A stretch of DNA of 64,000 nucleotides, from the NCBI RefSeq assembly GCF_014109805.1, contig NZ_CP059400.1, forward strand, positions 1,644,001 through 1,708,000. Direction: 5' to 3'. Shown in pieces: positions 17,549-27,456 of the stretch. The notes under the pieces are model-generated. The model was not told the DNA's origin, made no database searches, and was given only the letters and a program-made list of their open reading frames with translations. Position numbers and translations under genes: made by a program. Source of the DNA: Legionella sp. PC1000 (GTDB lineage Bacteria > Pseudomonadota > Gammaproteobacteria > Legionellales > Legionellaceae). Position 1 is the stretch's first letter; every line of letters starts with the position of its first letter.

Positions 17549-19622
17549 AGCATTGCACTATGTACAATATTGGATGCGTCAAGGTTTAGGAACACCTCTG
17601 GCGCTGATCATCATGCTCGGTATGATGATGTTGCCTCTGCCTCCATTTTTATTGGATGTTTTCTTTACTTTTAATATTGCTTTATCACTTGTAGTTTTGT
17701 TAGCAGTGATCTACAGCGAAAGGCCTTTGGATTTTGCTGTATTCCCAACAGTGATATTGCTGGCAACTTTATTACGTTTGACATTAAACGTTGCCTCAAC
17801 CCGTGTTGTTTTATTAAATGGCTATAAAGGAACTGATGCTGCCGGACATGTGATCCAAGCATTTGGCGAAGTAGTCATTGGTGGAAACTATGCAGTGGGT
17901 TTGGTTGTTTTTATTATTTTAGTAGTCATAAATTTTGTTGTAGTAACTAAGGGGGCTGGGCGTGTATCTGAGGTAAGCGCACGGTTCACATTGGATTCTT
18001 TACCCGGAAAGCAAATGGCGATCGATGCCGATCTGAATGCCGGTTTAATTAATCAGGAGCAAGCCATAAAGCGTCGATTAGAAGTAGCACAGGAAGCAGA
18101 TTTTTATGGCTCCATGGATGGTGCGAGTAAATTTGTTCGAGGCGATGCAGTTGCTGGGATTTTGATTTTGGCAGTTAACATTATTGGGGGATTGATTATT
18201 GGGGTTTTTCAGCATGGAATGAATTTTTCTGATGCGCTACATAACTATATCTTGTTAACTATTGGTGATGGTTTGGTTGCGCAAGTACCTTCTTTAGTTT
18301 TATCAACTGCTGCTGCTATCATTGTTACTCGAGTTTCCAGTGCGCAAAACATGGGGCATGAAGTTATTTCCCAATTATTTGCTAATCCACGTTCATTAAT
18401 TATTGCATCAGCTATTATGGGATTGATTGGCATTATTCCTGGAATGCCCCATATTGCATTTATTTTACTTTCTGTAGGTTTGGGAGGAATTGCTTATTTG
18501 TTTCTTCAACAAGATAAAGAAAAAAGCAAGGAACAACTTAGTGAAGAAAATGATTCTCTTGCGATTCAAAATCCAAATATTTCTACAGAATTGTCATGGG
18601 ATGATGTGAATCCAGTTGATGTGATTAGTCTTGAGGTAGGATATCGTTTAATTCCTTTAGTGGATCAAGCGCAAGGTGGTGTTTTACTTTCTCGTATTAA
18701 AGGAGTTCGAAAGAAAATATCACAAGAGCTGGGCTTTTTAATTCCATCTGTACATGTACGGGATAATTTGGATTTAAAACCTAACCATTATCGTATCAGT
18801 TTGGCAGGCGTCGTGATGGGGGAGGCAGCAATTCATCTTGATCGCTGCTTAGCGATAAATCCTGGGCAGATTTTTGGTGAAATTGAAGGAATTAAAACTC
18901 GTGATCCGGCATTTGGTATGGAGGCGGTTTGGATTAATGAAAGTCAACGAGAACAAGCGCATACTTTGGGTTACACTGTAGTCGATACCTCTACGGTTGT
19001 TGCTACGCATTTAAGCCAGATATTAGAACAAAACAGCCAACAATTGTTGGGTTATGAAGAAACCCAACAGCTTTTAGACAAACTTGCATTAAGTTCTCCT
19101 AAATTAGTGAAAGAACTAGTACCAGAAGGCCTTTCATTAGGAATGGTTAGCAAAGTGTTACAAGGGTTATTGGCGGAGCATATTCCTTTAACGGATATTC
19201 GCACTATAGTCGAAACTTTGGCGGAGCTGGCGCCAAAATCTAAGGATACAGAATATTTAATCAGTCAGGTTCGTATTGCTTTATCTCGATTAATTACTCA
19301 AAAAATCAGTGGTGTTCATGAGGAACTGCCGATTATTACGCTAAAACCTGAGTTGGAACAATTATTGCAAAACATTATTCAGAGTAGTGGCTCTGGAGGG
19401 GTAAATTTTGAGCCAGGAATGGCAGATAAAATACAACATTCTTTGACACAGTTAGCAATGCAACAGCAGGCGAAACAGGAGAGCTCCGTCTTGGTAGTAC
19501 AGCCGGGAATACGCGCAGTGTTGGCACGATTTGTGCGTAATATATCTCATGACTTTCATGTTTTGTCTTATCAGGAGATTCCTGATAATAAGCAAATAAG
19601 AATAGTAGGTACTGTGGGATAG
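17541..19622 (+). CDS. flhA: Flagellar export protein FlhA
   Basis: This 693-residue FlhA is the nonameric export-gate component with about eight N-terminal transmembrane helices and a large cytoplasmic substrate-docking domain. The FHIPEP-region conservation is visible (GRVSEVSARFTLDSLPGKQM). AGGAGG lies 6 nt before the ATG at 17541, which I prefer to the in-frame ATG at 17535. The start lies inside the end of flhB. A 153-bp gap before flhF (19623-19775) holds no gene. Confidence 0.96.
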   Translation: MNKALHYVQYWMRQGLGTPLALIIMLGMMMLPLPPFLLDVFFTFNIALSLVVLLAVIYSERPLDFAVFPTVILLATLLRLTLNVASTRVVLLNGYKGTDAAGHVIQAFGEVVIGGNYAVGLVVFIILVVINFVVVTKGAGRVSEVSARFTLDSLPGKQMAIDADLNAGLINQEQAIKRRLEVAQEADFYGSMDGASKFVRGDAVAGILILAVNIIGGLIIGVFQHGMNFSDALHNYILLTIGDGLVAQVPSLVLSTAAAIIVTRVSSAQNMGHEVISQLFANPRSLIIASAIMGLIGIIPGMPHIAFILLSVGLGGIAYLFLQQDKEKSKEQLSEENDSLAIQNPNISTELSWDDVNPVDVISLEVGYRLIPLVDQAQGGVLLSRIKGVRKKISQELGFLIPSVHVRDNLDLKPNHYRISLAGVVMGEAAIHLDRCLAINPGQIFGEIEGIKTRDPAFGMEAVWINESQREQAHTLGYTVVDTSTVVATHLSQILEQNSQQLLGYEETQQLLDKLALSSPKLVKELVPEGLSLGMVSKVLQGLLAEHIPLTDIRTIVETLAELAPKSKDTEYLISQVRIALSRLITQKISGVHEELPIITLKPELEQLLQNIIQSSGSGGVNFEPGMADKIQHSLTQLAMQQQAKQESSVLVVQPGIRAVLARFVRNISHDFHVLSYQEIPDNKQIRIVGTVG

Positions 19623-19775
19623 GAGTAACTGAGGTGTATCACATTGGAATGAGTAGCCTAGGTGTTGAATGTAAACTCCTAGAGTAAAACTTCTCAGTTT
19701 TCCTGCAAGCAAGCTACAATTTCTAAAGAGGCATTGCGTGAATAGTGACAAATTTCTTCATAAGCAGGAGGCTTT

Positions 19776-20906
19776 ATGAAATTAAAACGTTTTGTTGCGA
19801 CCGATACACGCAGCGCTATGAAACAAATTAAAGAGATACTTGGTGCCGATGCTGTTATTTTGTCCAGTCATCATATAGATGGTGGAGTGGAGGTCGTTGC
19901 TGCGATTGATTTTGATGAAACAATTCTGTCACCTTCAGCAGCAGCAGCTTGTGCTGAGCCAACGAGCCAAGCAAATAAACTCCAAATGCAAACACCCCTT
20001 GATGACATGCGCCAGGAGATTCAAACACTAAGAGGTATGCTTGAAGCTCAGTTAAGGGGAAATGTTGGCGTCCATGAGCCTCTGCATACTATTTTACTGC
20101 AAAAACTTCTCTATCTGGGAGTAAGTCATACTACAGCCGCGACTTGGGCATGTTCTGTGCGATCTGATTTAAATCAACAAAAAGGCTGGGAAGCTGTATT
20201 GAATCATATTGCAGATAAATTAACTATTTGTGATACACGCAGAATAGAAGAAGGTGGGGTTTATGCTTTTGTTGGTCCAACGGGCGTCGGGAAAACGACA
20301 ACATTGGCCAAAATTGCAGCCCGGTTTACCTTGAGATTTGGAGCAGATAAGTTAGGCCTGGTTACTATGGATACCTATCGAATCGCGGCGCAAGAACAAC
20401 TCATGATGTATGGGAAAATTTTAGGCGTTAAGGTATGTGTTGCTCAGGATGAAGTTTCTTTGGCGCGAGTATTACGGCAATTAAATGACAAAAAATTAAT
20501 TTTGATTGATACCGCCGGAATGAATCCTGCGGATGAGCGAGTTGTAAAACAAATGCATGTTTTAGGTACATATTTATTGTCGATTTCCAATGTTTTGGTT
20601 TTACCTGCAACAAGTCATTATCAAGTATTAATTGATGCAATAAAACGTTATGAAGCAACTCAAATTGATCAGTGCATTTTGACCAAGCTGGATGAGTCAT
20701 TGGCTGTAGGCGGAGCGTTGAGTGCACTTATCGAGTCGGGTTTAGGTGTGAGCTATCTAACACACGGGCAACGAGTACCTGAAGACATTAAAATGGCCAC
20801 ACGCCATCAGCTAATTGAGTTGTTTGCAGAGCAGGAAGCACAACTGTTTCAGGCAGACAATATTAGGAAAGCACAGCAAAGTGCCTGGAGAGAATATCAT
20901 GTCTAA
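19776..20906 (+). CDS. flhF: Flagellar biosynthesis GTPase FlhF
   Basis: This 376-residue SRP-type GTPase targets flagellar assembly to the pole. It has an N-terminal variable domain (MKLKRFVATDTRSAMKQIKE), then the NG domain with G1 GPTGVGKTTTL, the DTYRIAAQEQL box, G3 DTAGMNP and G4 TKLDE. The gene ends 8 nt into fleN. The FlhF-FleN pair sets flagellar position and number in polarly flagellated bacteria. GGAGG precedes the ATG. Confidence 0.95.
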   Translation: MKLKRFVATDTRSAMKQIKEILGADAVILSSHHIDGGVEVVAAIDFDETILSPSAAAACAEPTSQANKLQMQTPLDDMRQEIQTLRGMLEAQLRGNVGVHEPLHTILLQKLLYLGVSHTTAATWACSVRSDLNQQKGWEAVLNHIADKLTICDTRRIEEGGVYAFVGPTGVGKTTTLAKIAARFTLRFGADKLGLVTMDTYRIAAQEQLMMYGKILGVKVCVAQDEVSLARVLRQLNDKKLILIDTAGMNPADERVVKQMHVLGTYLLSISNVLVLPATSHYQVLIDAIKRYEATQIDQCILTKLDESLAVGGALSALIESGLGVSYLTHGQRVPEDIKMATRHQLIELFAEQEAQLFQADNIRKAQQSAWREYHV

Positions 20907-21768
20907 AGTGAATCAAAATATAAGCGATCAAGCTTCTGGTTTGAGAAATCTTTCACGTGCAAAACCAATTAAAGTAATTGCTGTTTCTGCTGGAAAGGGC
21001 GGTGTGGGCAAGAGCAACGTTTCTGTCAATTTGGCGGTTGGTTTGGCACAGCTTAATAAAAGAGTCATGCTTCTTGACGCCGATTTAGGATTGGCAAATA
21101 TTGATATTATGTTGGGATTGCATACCAAATATAATTTATCTCATGTAATGCAGGGAATCTGTCATTTAAGTGACATTATTCTGTCAGGGCCTCATGGTGT
21201 CCTTGTCATTCCTGCAGCCTCTGGTACAGAGTTTATGACGCAACTCTCTTCTCCAGAGCTTGCTGGAATCATCGATTCATTTAATGAGCTTACCGATGAT
21301 CTGGACTACATGATTATTGATACTGCTGCTGGAATTTCTGACACTGTTTTAAGTTTTACTCGTTCGTCGCAAGAATTAATTGTTGTTGTATGTGATGAAC
21401 CTACCTCATTAACAGATGCATATGCTTTAATTAAAGTAATGAGTAAGCGTTATGAATGGACGCGTTTTCACATTTTGGCAAATATGGTGCGGAATGAACG
21501 AGAGGGACGTGAATTATTTAATAAATTATTCAAAGTTTCCGAGCAATTTCTCGAGGTTCAGCTAGACTATTTAGGAGCAGTACCATTTGATGAACACATA
21601 CACAAGGCAGTGAAAATGCAAAAACCGGTATTGATTGCTTATCCTGATTCTGCTGCTGCTTTAGCACTGAGACAGTTAGCAGATGAAGTATCTGAGTGGC
21701 CTCCCAGCGCTTTATTGGGTGGTAATACCAGTTTCTTTTTAGAGCGTTTAGTAGCAGGTGAATTTTAA
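20899..21768 (+). CDS. fleN: MinD-like ATPase FleN/FlhG (flagellar number regulator)
   Basis: This 289-residue deviant-Walker ATPase (SAGKGGVGKSNVSVNLA, about residues 34-50) of the ParA/MinD family represses FleQ and limits flagellar number in related bacteria. I chose the ATG at 20899, overlapping the flhF stop by 8 nt with AGAGAAT upstream. The longer in-frame start at 20815 is inside flhF. The end (21768) overlaps the fliA Shine-Dalgarno. Confidence 0.94.
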   Translation: MSKVNQNISDQASGLRNLSRAKPIKVIAVSAGKGGVGKSNVSVNLAVGLAQLNKRVMLLDADLGLANIDIMLGLHTKYNLSHVMQGICHLSDIILSGPHGVLVIPAASGTEFMTQLSSPELAGIIDSFNELTDDLDYMIIDTAAGISDTVLSFTRSSQELIVVVCDEPTSLTDAYALIKVMSKRYEWTRFHILANMVRNEREGRELFNKLFKVSEQFLEVQLDYLGAVPFDEHIHKAVKMQKPVLIAYPDSAAALALRQLADEVSEWPPSALLGGNTSFFLERLVAGEF

Positions 21769-21778
21769 GGAGATCATT

Positions 21779-22495
21779 GTGGATGCTTTGGCTGCCTATA
21801 GCAAAGTTAACCAGCAAATTCAGGAAACGCTGGTAAAAACTCATGCCTTATTGGTTAAACGCATAGCACATCATTTATTGGGCCGCTTGCCGCAAAGCGT
21901 ACAACTGGATGACTTAATACAAGCAGGAATGCTCGGATTACTGGAAGCAACACGACATTATGATTCTTCCAAAGGTGCTTCATTTGAAACCTATGCGGGG
22001 ATTCGCATTAGAGGGTATATGCTTGATGAAGTAAGGCGTAATGATTGGGTGCCTCGCTCGGTACATCGCAATTCAAGAATGATTTCGGAAGCTGTTAAAA
22101 ATCTCGAACATCGGTTAGGAAGAGAAGCTAAGGACTCTGAAATCGCAGCTGAACTTGAAATATCAATTGCTGAATACCATGAAATGTTGCAGGACTCCAT
22201 AAGCAGTCATTTATATGGTTTTGACGATTTGGGCGTCACTGATGATGCCTTGCAGGTTGGGGAGGGATACGCTTCTACTGAACCGCATGTCAATGTATTA
22301 CATAATGATTTGATGCATCGTTTATCCGAGGTAATTCGCGGATTGCCCCAGAAAGAACGAATGGTACTTTCTTTATATTATGAACAGGATTTGAATCTAA
22401 AAGAAATCGGAGAAGTTATTGGCGTTAGCGAATCACGCATTTCACAGATTCTTAGTCAGGCAATACATCGAATTAAATCACGCTTACCGGAATAA
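21779..22495 (+). CDS. fliA: Flagellar sigma factor FliA (sigma-28)
   Basis: This 238-residue sigma-28 directs late flagellar and, in Legionella, transmissive-phase genes. It has sigma region 2 (DLIQAGMLGLLEATRHYDSS, then GIRIRGYMLDEVRRNDW), region 3 and region 4 (LKEIGEVIGVSESRISQI). The start is a GTG at 21779 with AAGGAG at 21767-21772, 6 nt upstream, overlapping the fleN stop. Another in-frame GTG at 21758 lies inside fleN and lacks a site. The low-efficiency GTG may help keep levels modest. Confidence 0.95.
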   Translation: MDALAAYSKVNQQIQETLVKTHALLVKRIAHHLLGRLPQSVQLDDLIQAGMLGLLEATRHYDSSKGASFETYAGIRIRGYMLDEVRRNDWVPRSVHRNSRMISEAVKNLEHRLGREAKDSEIAAELEISIAEYHEMLQDSISSHLYGFDDLGVTDDALQVGEGYASTEPHVNVLHNDLMHRLSEVIRGLPQKERMVLSLYYEQDLNLKEIGEVIGVSESRISQILSQAIHRIKSRLPE

Positions 22496-22500
22496 AAAGA

Positions 22501-23274
22501 ATGGATGCTTTAACTTTAGCAGGGATACTCACTAGTTTTTTAGCGATTACACTTGGCCAGTTTTTTGAAGGTGGAAGTATACAGGGTTTAATGAATTTGT
22601 CTGCATTGTTGATCGTGCTCGGAGGAACAATTGGCGCGGTTATGGTGCAAACACCACTAAATACCTTTAAAAGAGCATTTAAAATTTTACCTTGGGTCAT
22701 TACTCCCCCCAAACTTGATTTTGAACCTTGCCGCAACAAAATGTTTGATTTGGCCCGAAAAGCGCGTCAATTGGGGTTACTTTCTCTGGAAGAACATTTA
22801 GAGGTTGAAAAAAACCCGCTTATCAATAAGGGCTTGGAATTGTTGGTGATTGGCGTAGATAAACTCACTATAAGAAAAGTTCTGGAAGACGAAATTGAAA
22901 GAGTTGAAGATCATGATATCCATGCAGCACAAGTATTTGAAAGTATGGGGGGATACAGTCCAACCATAGGAATTTTGGGAGCAGTGCTGGGATTGATTCA
23001 AGTGATGCGTCATTTATCTGAACCAAATGAATTGGGATTAGGTATTGCGGTAGCTTTCGTAGCGACTATTTACGGGGTTGGAATGGCTAATCTTATTTTT
23101 TTACCTGTAGCAAATAAATTAAAAAGTTGCATTGCTCGTCGAGTGCATTATGACGAGATGATTGTAGAAGGTATAGTCACTATTGCTTCTGGGGAAAGTC
23201 CAGGAGTTTTGATGTTAAAACTCAATAATTTTGGCCAGCAAAAGAAAGATGAAAAAAAGAAAAAAAAGAAATGA
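22501..23274 (+). CDS. motA: Flagellar stator protein MotA/MotC
   Basis: This 257-residue stator subunit has four transmembrane helices, and its conserved GGYSPTIGILGAVLGLIQVM segment contains the proton-path prolines. It is closer in length and context (next to fliA, followed by a MotD-like gene and a DUF2802 gene) to the MotC branch of Pseudomonas. The C-terminus is a lysine-rich tail (DEKKKKKK) encoded by A-runs that also encode the start of motB. Confidence 0.93.
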   Translation: MDALTLAGILTSFLAITLGQFFEGGSIQGLMNLSALLIVLGGTIGAVMVQTPLNTFKRAFKILPWVITPPKLDFEPCRNKMFDLARKARQLGLLSLEEHLEVEKNPLINKGLELLVIGVDKLTIRKVLEDEIERVEDHDIHAAQVFESMGGYSPTIGILGAVLGLIQVMRHLSEPNELGLGIAVAFVATIYGVGMANLIFLPVANKLKSCIARRVHYDEMIVEGIVTIASGESPGVLMLKLNNFGQQKKDEKKKKKK

Positions 23275-24016
23275 GCAGCATAATGATCATCATCGCTGGG
23301 TTGTCTCATATGCAGATTTTATTACCTTGTTATTTGCATTTTTCGTAGTAATGTATGCTATTTCTTCCGTCAATATCTCAAAGTACAAATCGCTTTCAGA
23401 GGGAATGAAATCGGCGTTTAATAAAAAAGATGAGGCTCGGGCCCTTAAATCAACAAAAAGTATAAAAGACGGACCACAAACTACACAATTTCAAGGGCCT
23501 TTTCATGATGGGCTGGATGAATTAAATCAAGCACTCATAGAGCTGCAAGATGGAAATTATAAGATCAACCGGCAGAAGGGGTGGGTGGAGTTGGATATTA
23601 AATCAGGTGCATTATTTGATTCAGGTGATGCAGATTTAAAACCAGAAGCTTTTGTTAAATTAATGCAATTAGCCGCAAAAATTAAAAAATCATCCTCTAT
23701 TGTTGCAATAGAAGGATATACAGATAATGTTCCTATAGAAACGCCACAATTTCCATCAAACTGGGAGCTTTCTGCGATGCGTGCAGCAGTTGTTGGACGT
23801 ACTTTGAATTCATTTGGGATAACAACAGATCGTATTTTAGTAACGGGTTATGGGGAGCAATATCCAGTTGCCGATAATGTTACAGAACTAGGGAGGGCTG
23901 CAAATCGTAGGGTGACTATTATCATTGCATTGAATCGAAATGTTCTTCGACTTTTAAACCCTGCGTTAAGCGAACAAGCTCATGGCGTAGTTATTGGGGG
24001 CAAAAATATAAAATGA
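23249..24016 (+). CDS. motB: Flagellar stator protein MotB/MotD
   Basis: This 255-residue stator partner has a Lys-rich N-terminus, a single transmembrane helix with the proton-binding Asp23 in VSYADFITLLFAFFVVMYA, and a C-terminal OmpA-like peptidoglycan-binding domain (AIEGYTDNVPIETP). I chose the ATG at 23249. An in-frame TTG at 23231 has no supporting site. It overlaps motA by 26 nt, through two A-runs (7 and 8 A) where ribosome or polymerase slippage is conceivable. Confidence 0.93.
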   Translation: MKKRKKRNEQHNDHHRWVVSYADFITLLFAFFVVMYAISSVNISKYKSLSEGMKSAFNKKDEARALKSTKSIKDGPQTTQFQGPFHDGLDELNQALIELQDGNYKINRQKGWVELDIKSGALFDSGDADLKPEAFVKLMQLAAKIKKSSSIVAIEGYTDNVPIETPQFPSNWELSAMRAAVVGRTLNSFGITTDRILVTGYGEQYPVADNVTELGRAANRRVTIIIALNRNVLRLLNPALSEQAHGVVIGGKNIK

Positions 24017-24411
24017 TAACTTTTCTTTTAAGCGTAAATGTGGTTATTTTTTTATTCATAGTGAATTATTTATTGAATCAGCGGAAAAAACTAATTAGTT
24101 TTCGAGAGGAGTTGAATACACAGCAAAAATTAATTGATCAAATCACAAAAGATCATCCTGTGTTGATTCATGCTGATTTATTATTCTCCAAGCAGTTAAA
24201 GGAAATTAATACTCAATTGATTAGTATGGATAATCAAATACAGGATTTGGAAAATAAACGAGATAATGATGGCGGATATCGTCATGCTTTGCGTATTTTG
24301 GAAATGGGGGGTAATCGCGATGAAATTGTAGAAAGTTGCCATTTATCTCTCGCCGAAGCGGAATTATTGATGAATTTGCAAGCCTATCGAACCGCAATGA
24401 AGACTTCATAG
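24013..24411 (+). CDS. DUF2802 domain protein at the end of the flagellar operon
   Basis: This 132-residue protein has an N-terminal transmembrane helix (ITFLLSVNVVIFLFIVNYLL), a coiled-coil-like middle (about 35-95) and a C-terminal DUF2802 region (ILEMGGNRDEIVESCHLSLAEAELL). The family sits at this place in Pseudomonas-type flagellar clusters, but its function is unknown. It overlaps the motB stop by 4 nt (ATGA). Confidence 0.88.
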   Translation: MITFLLSVNVVIFLFIVNYLLNQRKKLISFREELNTQQKLIDQITKDHPVLIHADLLFSKQLKEINTQLISMDNQIQDLENKRDNDGGYRHALRILEMGGNRDEIVESCHLSLAEAELLMNLQAYRTAMKTS

Positions 24412-24559
24412 CTGTTTTTTTGCCTGCTTTCACGGTAAAATCCCATACTAATTTTTTACAAAGTCATGCTGAATCATAATATTGCTTGTGCTTAGCGCAG
24501 TCTTGCCAGAGACTCCATTATGATAAGGTATCGGACGATTATTATTTTAAGAGACACTT

Positions 24560-25670
24560 ATGTTAGAAGTAAACCAAATTAATCTTAATCTGGTGGAGCT
24601 TGAAAAGCGAGTAGAAGCGCTTAGGGGGTATCTTTGACTTTGACGCTAAGCGTGAGCGTTTAGAAGAGGTTGTTCGAGAACTGGAATCATCAACCGTTTG
24701 GAATAATCCTGAAATTGCTCAGGCACTAGGACGTGAAAGAACGCAGCTTGAAGCAGTTGTTTCAACTATAACCCAATTAGGTCAATCCATTACTGATTTG
24801 AGTGAATTGTTTGAGATTGCACGAGAGGAAGGTGACGAGCAAACGATTAATGAAATTGGCGAAGAATTACATTCCATTGAACACAAAGTTGCCGATTTGG
24901 AATTTCGCCGCATGTTTTCCGGAAAAATGGATGACTCGAATGCTTATTTGGATATTCAGTCGGGTTCGGGCGGTACGGAGGCACAGGACTGGGCGGAAAT
25001 GTTATTGCGCATGTATTTGCGTTGGGGAGAGCAGCATGGATTCGAACCTGAACTTATCGAATGTTCTCCTGGAGATGTTGCAGGTATAAAAAGCGCTACG
25101 ATTTACTTTAAAGGAGAGTACGCTTTTGGATGGTTGCGTACCGAAAGCGGAGTACATCGGTTAGTGCGAAAATCCCCTTTTGATTCAGGAAATAGACGGC
25201 ATACCTCTTTTGCAGCAGTATTTGTTTCACCTGAGGTTGATGATGATATTGATATAGAAATTAATCCGGCAGATTTGCGTATTGATACATATCGAGCGTC
25301 TGGAGCTGGGGGGCAGCATGTTAACCGCACTGATTCGGCAGTACGTATTACTCATGAACCAACCGGGATTGTAGTACAATGTCAGAATGATCGAAGCCAG
25401 CATCGCAATAAAGATCAGGCAATGAAACAGCTGCGTGCCAAGTTATATGAATTGGAAATGCAAAAGAAAAATGCAGAGCAGCAAGCATTAGAAGCCAGTA
25501 AATCAGATATTGGTTGGGGATCCCAAATTCGTTCATACGTATTGGATCAATCTCGTATTAAAGATCTGCGCACCAATGTTGAAACGAGCAATACACAAGC
25601 GGTATTGGACGGGGCATTGGATCAGTTTATTGAAGCCAGTTTAAAGGCAGGAGTAGGGCAGCATGAGTGA
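24560..25670 (+). CDS. prfB: Peptide chain release factor 2 (programmed +1 frameshift)
   Basis: RF2 releases peptides at UGA and UAA. The first 25 codons from the ATG at 24560 run into an in-frame TGA at codon 26 (24635-24637). A +1 shift at CTT TGA C then opens the frame to 25670, giving 369 residues. Both the position (codon 26) and the signals match the E. coli prfB autoregulatory frameshift. The SPF stop-codon motif (KSPFDSG) and the catalytic GGQ ([10 protein letters not shown]) are present. The end overlaps lysS by 8 nt, the common prfB-lysS arrangement. A call that starts at 24798 would be a truncated artefact. Confidence 0.96.
24623..24638 (+). promoter_or_regulatory. prfB programmed +1 frameshift site
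   Basis: An internal Shine-Dalgarno-like AGGGGG (24623-24628) lies 3 nt before the slippery CTT-TGA-C. This is the canonical RF2 recoding site. When RF2 is scarce, ribosomes pause at TGA and shift +1 to continue. Confidence 0.95.
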
Positions 25671-27156
25671 AGAGCAAATTGAACATATTGATGAGAGTGA
25701 AGTTTATAGTATTCGTAAACAAAAATTAGCTGAATTACGTACAAAAGGTTTTAATTTCCCAAATCAGTTTCGTCGTGAAAGTTTAGCTCAGGAAATCATA
25801 AAGCATTATGATTCATTAGATAAGGAGACTTTAGGACAACAGCATATTAAGGTCAGTGTAGCCGGCCGTATTGTGTTGAGACGTATCATGGGAAAGGCCA
25901 GCTTTTTTCACATTCAAGATGTTTCTGGGCGGATTCAAGTATATATCCGAGCTAACGATCTTCCTGAGCAATATGAAGAGTTTAAGCATTGGGATTTAGG
26001 CGATATTGTTGGGGTTAAAGGTGAGTTATTTAAGACAAATACAGGTGAGCTTACAGTAAATGCAGAGCAAATTGAATTATTAACTAAGTCGTTGCGGCCT
26101 TTGCCTGATAAATTTCATGGTTTAGCTGATCAAGAGGTAAAATACCGTAAACGCTATGTGGATTTAATTGCCAATGATGAGAGTCGCCATACTTTTTTAA
26201 TACGTTCGCGATTAATTCAAGCGTTTAGACAGTTTATGGATCAACACTATTTTCTAGAAGTAGAAACACCGATGATGCATCCTATCCCAGGTGGTGCTCT
26301 GGCTCGTCCTTTTGTTACGCATCATCATACTCTGGATATGACTATGTATTTGCGTATCGCTCCTGAACTTTATTTGAAACGACTCGTTGTGGGTGGATTT
26401 GAGCGTGTTTATGAAATTAATCGTAATTTCCGGAATGAAGGGATATCAACACGCCATAATCCAGAATTTACTATGATTGAATTTTATCAGGCCTATGCCG
26501 ATTATAAGGATTTGATGGATTTTACCGAAAAATTACTGTGCTATCTATGTGATACTGTTTTGAAAAAACGTCAGGTTGAATACCAAGGCCAAATTATTGA
26601 CTTTGACAAGCCATTTGCACGTATGACAGTGAAAGAAGCAATTTTACACTATCATCCAGAAATCAATGCGAAAGAACTTGAAAGTGTAGTGAGTTGTCGT
26701 GCAATTTTGCAGAGGAAAGGATTTCCTTTCAAAGAAACTGATGGTTTAGGCAAATTACAAATCATATTGTTTGAAGAAACTGTTGAGCATCAATTATTTC
26801 AACCTACTTTTATTACAGGTTATCCTACTGAAATATCACCTTTGGCTCGCCGTAGTGATAATAACCCTGAAGTGACTGATCGTTTTGAATTTTTTATTGC
26901 TGGCCGGGAAATTGCGAATGGATTTTCTGAATTAAATGATGCTGAAGATCAGTCAGAACGTTTTCGTAAGCAAGTTGAAGAAAAGGATGCCGGTGATTTA
27001 GAAGCCATGCATTTTGATAGTGATTATATCGAAGCTCTGGAATATGGATTGCCTCCTACGGCAGGAGAAGGTATAGGCATTGATCGGTTGGTCATGCTGT
27101 TTACCAATTCTCAGTCAATCCGGGATGTTATTTTATTTCCTCATTTACGGCAATAA
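25663..27156 (+). CDS. lysS: Lysyl-tRNA synthetase, class II
   Basis: This 497-residue class IIb lysyl-tRNA synthetase has an N-terminal OB-fold anticodon-binding domain (about 60-150), motif 2 ([20 protein letters not shown]) and motif 3 ([10 protein letters not shown] near the C-terminus). Length is typical (about 500). Translationally coupled to prfB. Confidence 0.97.
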   Translation: MSEEQIEHIDESEVYSIRKQKLAELRTKGFNFPNQFRRESLAQEIIKHYDSLDKETLGQQHIKVSVAGRIVLRRIMGKASFFHIQDVSGRIQVYIRANDLPEQYEEFKHWDLGDIVGVKGELFKTNTGELTVNAEQIELLTKSLRPLPDKFHGLADQEVKYRKRYVDLIANDESRHTFLIRSRLIQAFRQFMDQHYFLEVETPMMHPIPGGALARPFVTHHHTLDMTMYLRIAPELYLKRLVVGGFERVYEINRNFRNEGISTRHNPEFTMIEFYQAYADYKDLMDFTEKLLCYLCDTVLKKRQVEYQGQIIDFDKPFARMTVKEAILHYHPEINAKELESVVSCRAILQRKGFPFKETDGLGKLQIILFEETVEHQLFQPTFITGYPTEISPLARRSDNNPEVTDRFEFFIAGREIANGFSELNDAEDQSERFRKQVEEKDAGDLEAMHFDSDYIEALEYGLPPTAGEGIGIDRLVMLFTNSQSIRDVILFPHLRQ

Positions 27157-27296
27157 ATAGTGACTGGCAAGCAAGAATAATTTTTTATAGATTTGGTGTT
27201 TGTTAAAGATATTCTAACTGGTTTTTTTGAGAGAATAAAAATTCCCCTGCTAGGGCTTTCTTTAACCACTGCCGTCGAGTTAAAACTACGTTTTTT

Positions 27297-27324
27297 GCCT
27301 ATGTCCCGCGGCTTGTCCGCGGGA
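27297..27324. repeat. Family 1 repeat, half copy
   Basis: GTCCCGCGGCTTGTCCGCGGGA within the 300-bp lysS-27457 gap is identical to the left core arm of the 6.0-kb repeat. The nearby AAGTTAATG may be a remnant of the inner arm. It contains its own CCCGCGG/CCGCGGG dyad. No gene is seen in this gap. Confidence 0.7.
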
Positions 27325-27456
27325 AGTAAGGTCAAGAACCATTAAGTTAATGTATCTCTAGAATCAGACCATGTGATTATGAGTTCTTATTGAGCACGGT
27401 TTTCAAAATATAAGAAATAAAAAATCAAGGAATAATAATAATTTAACAGGTGACTT

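Noticed and set aside
24798..25670. A prfB gene starting at an internal ATG
   Set aside because: The N-terminal part is encoded upstream and joined by the programmed frameshift, so this start truncates RF2.
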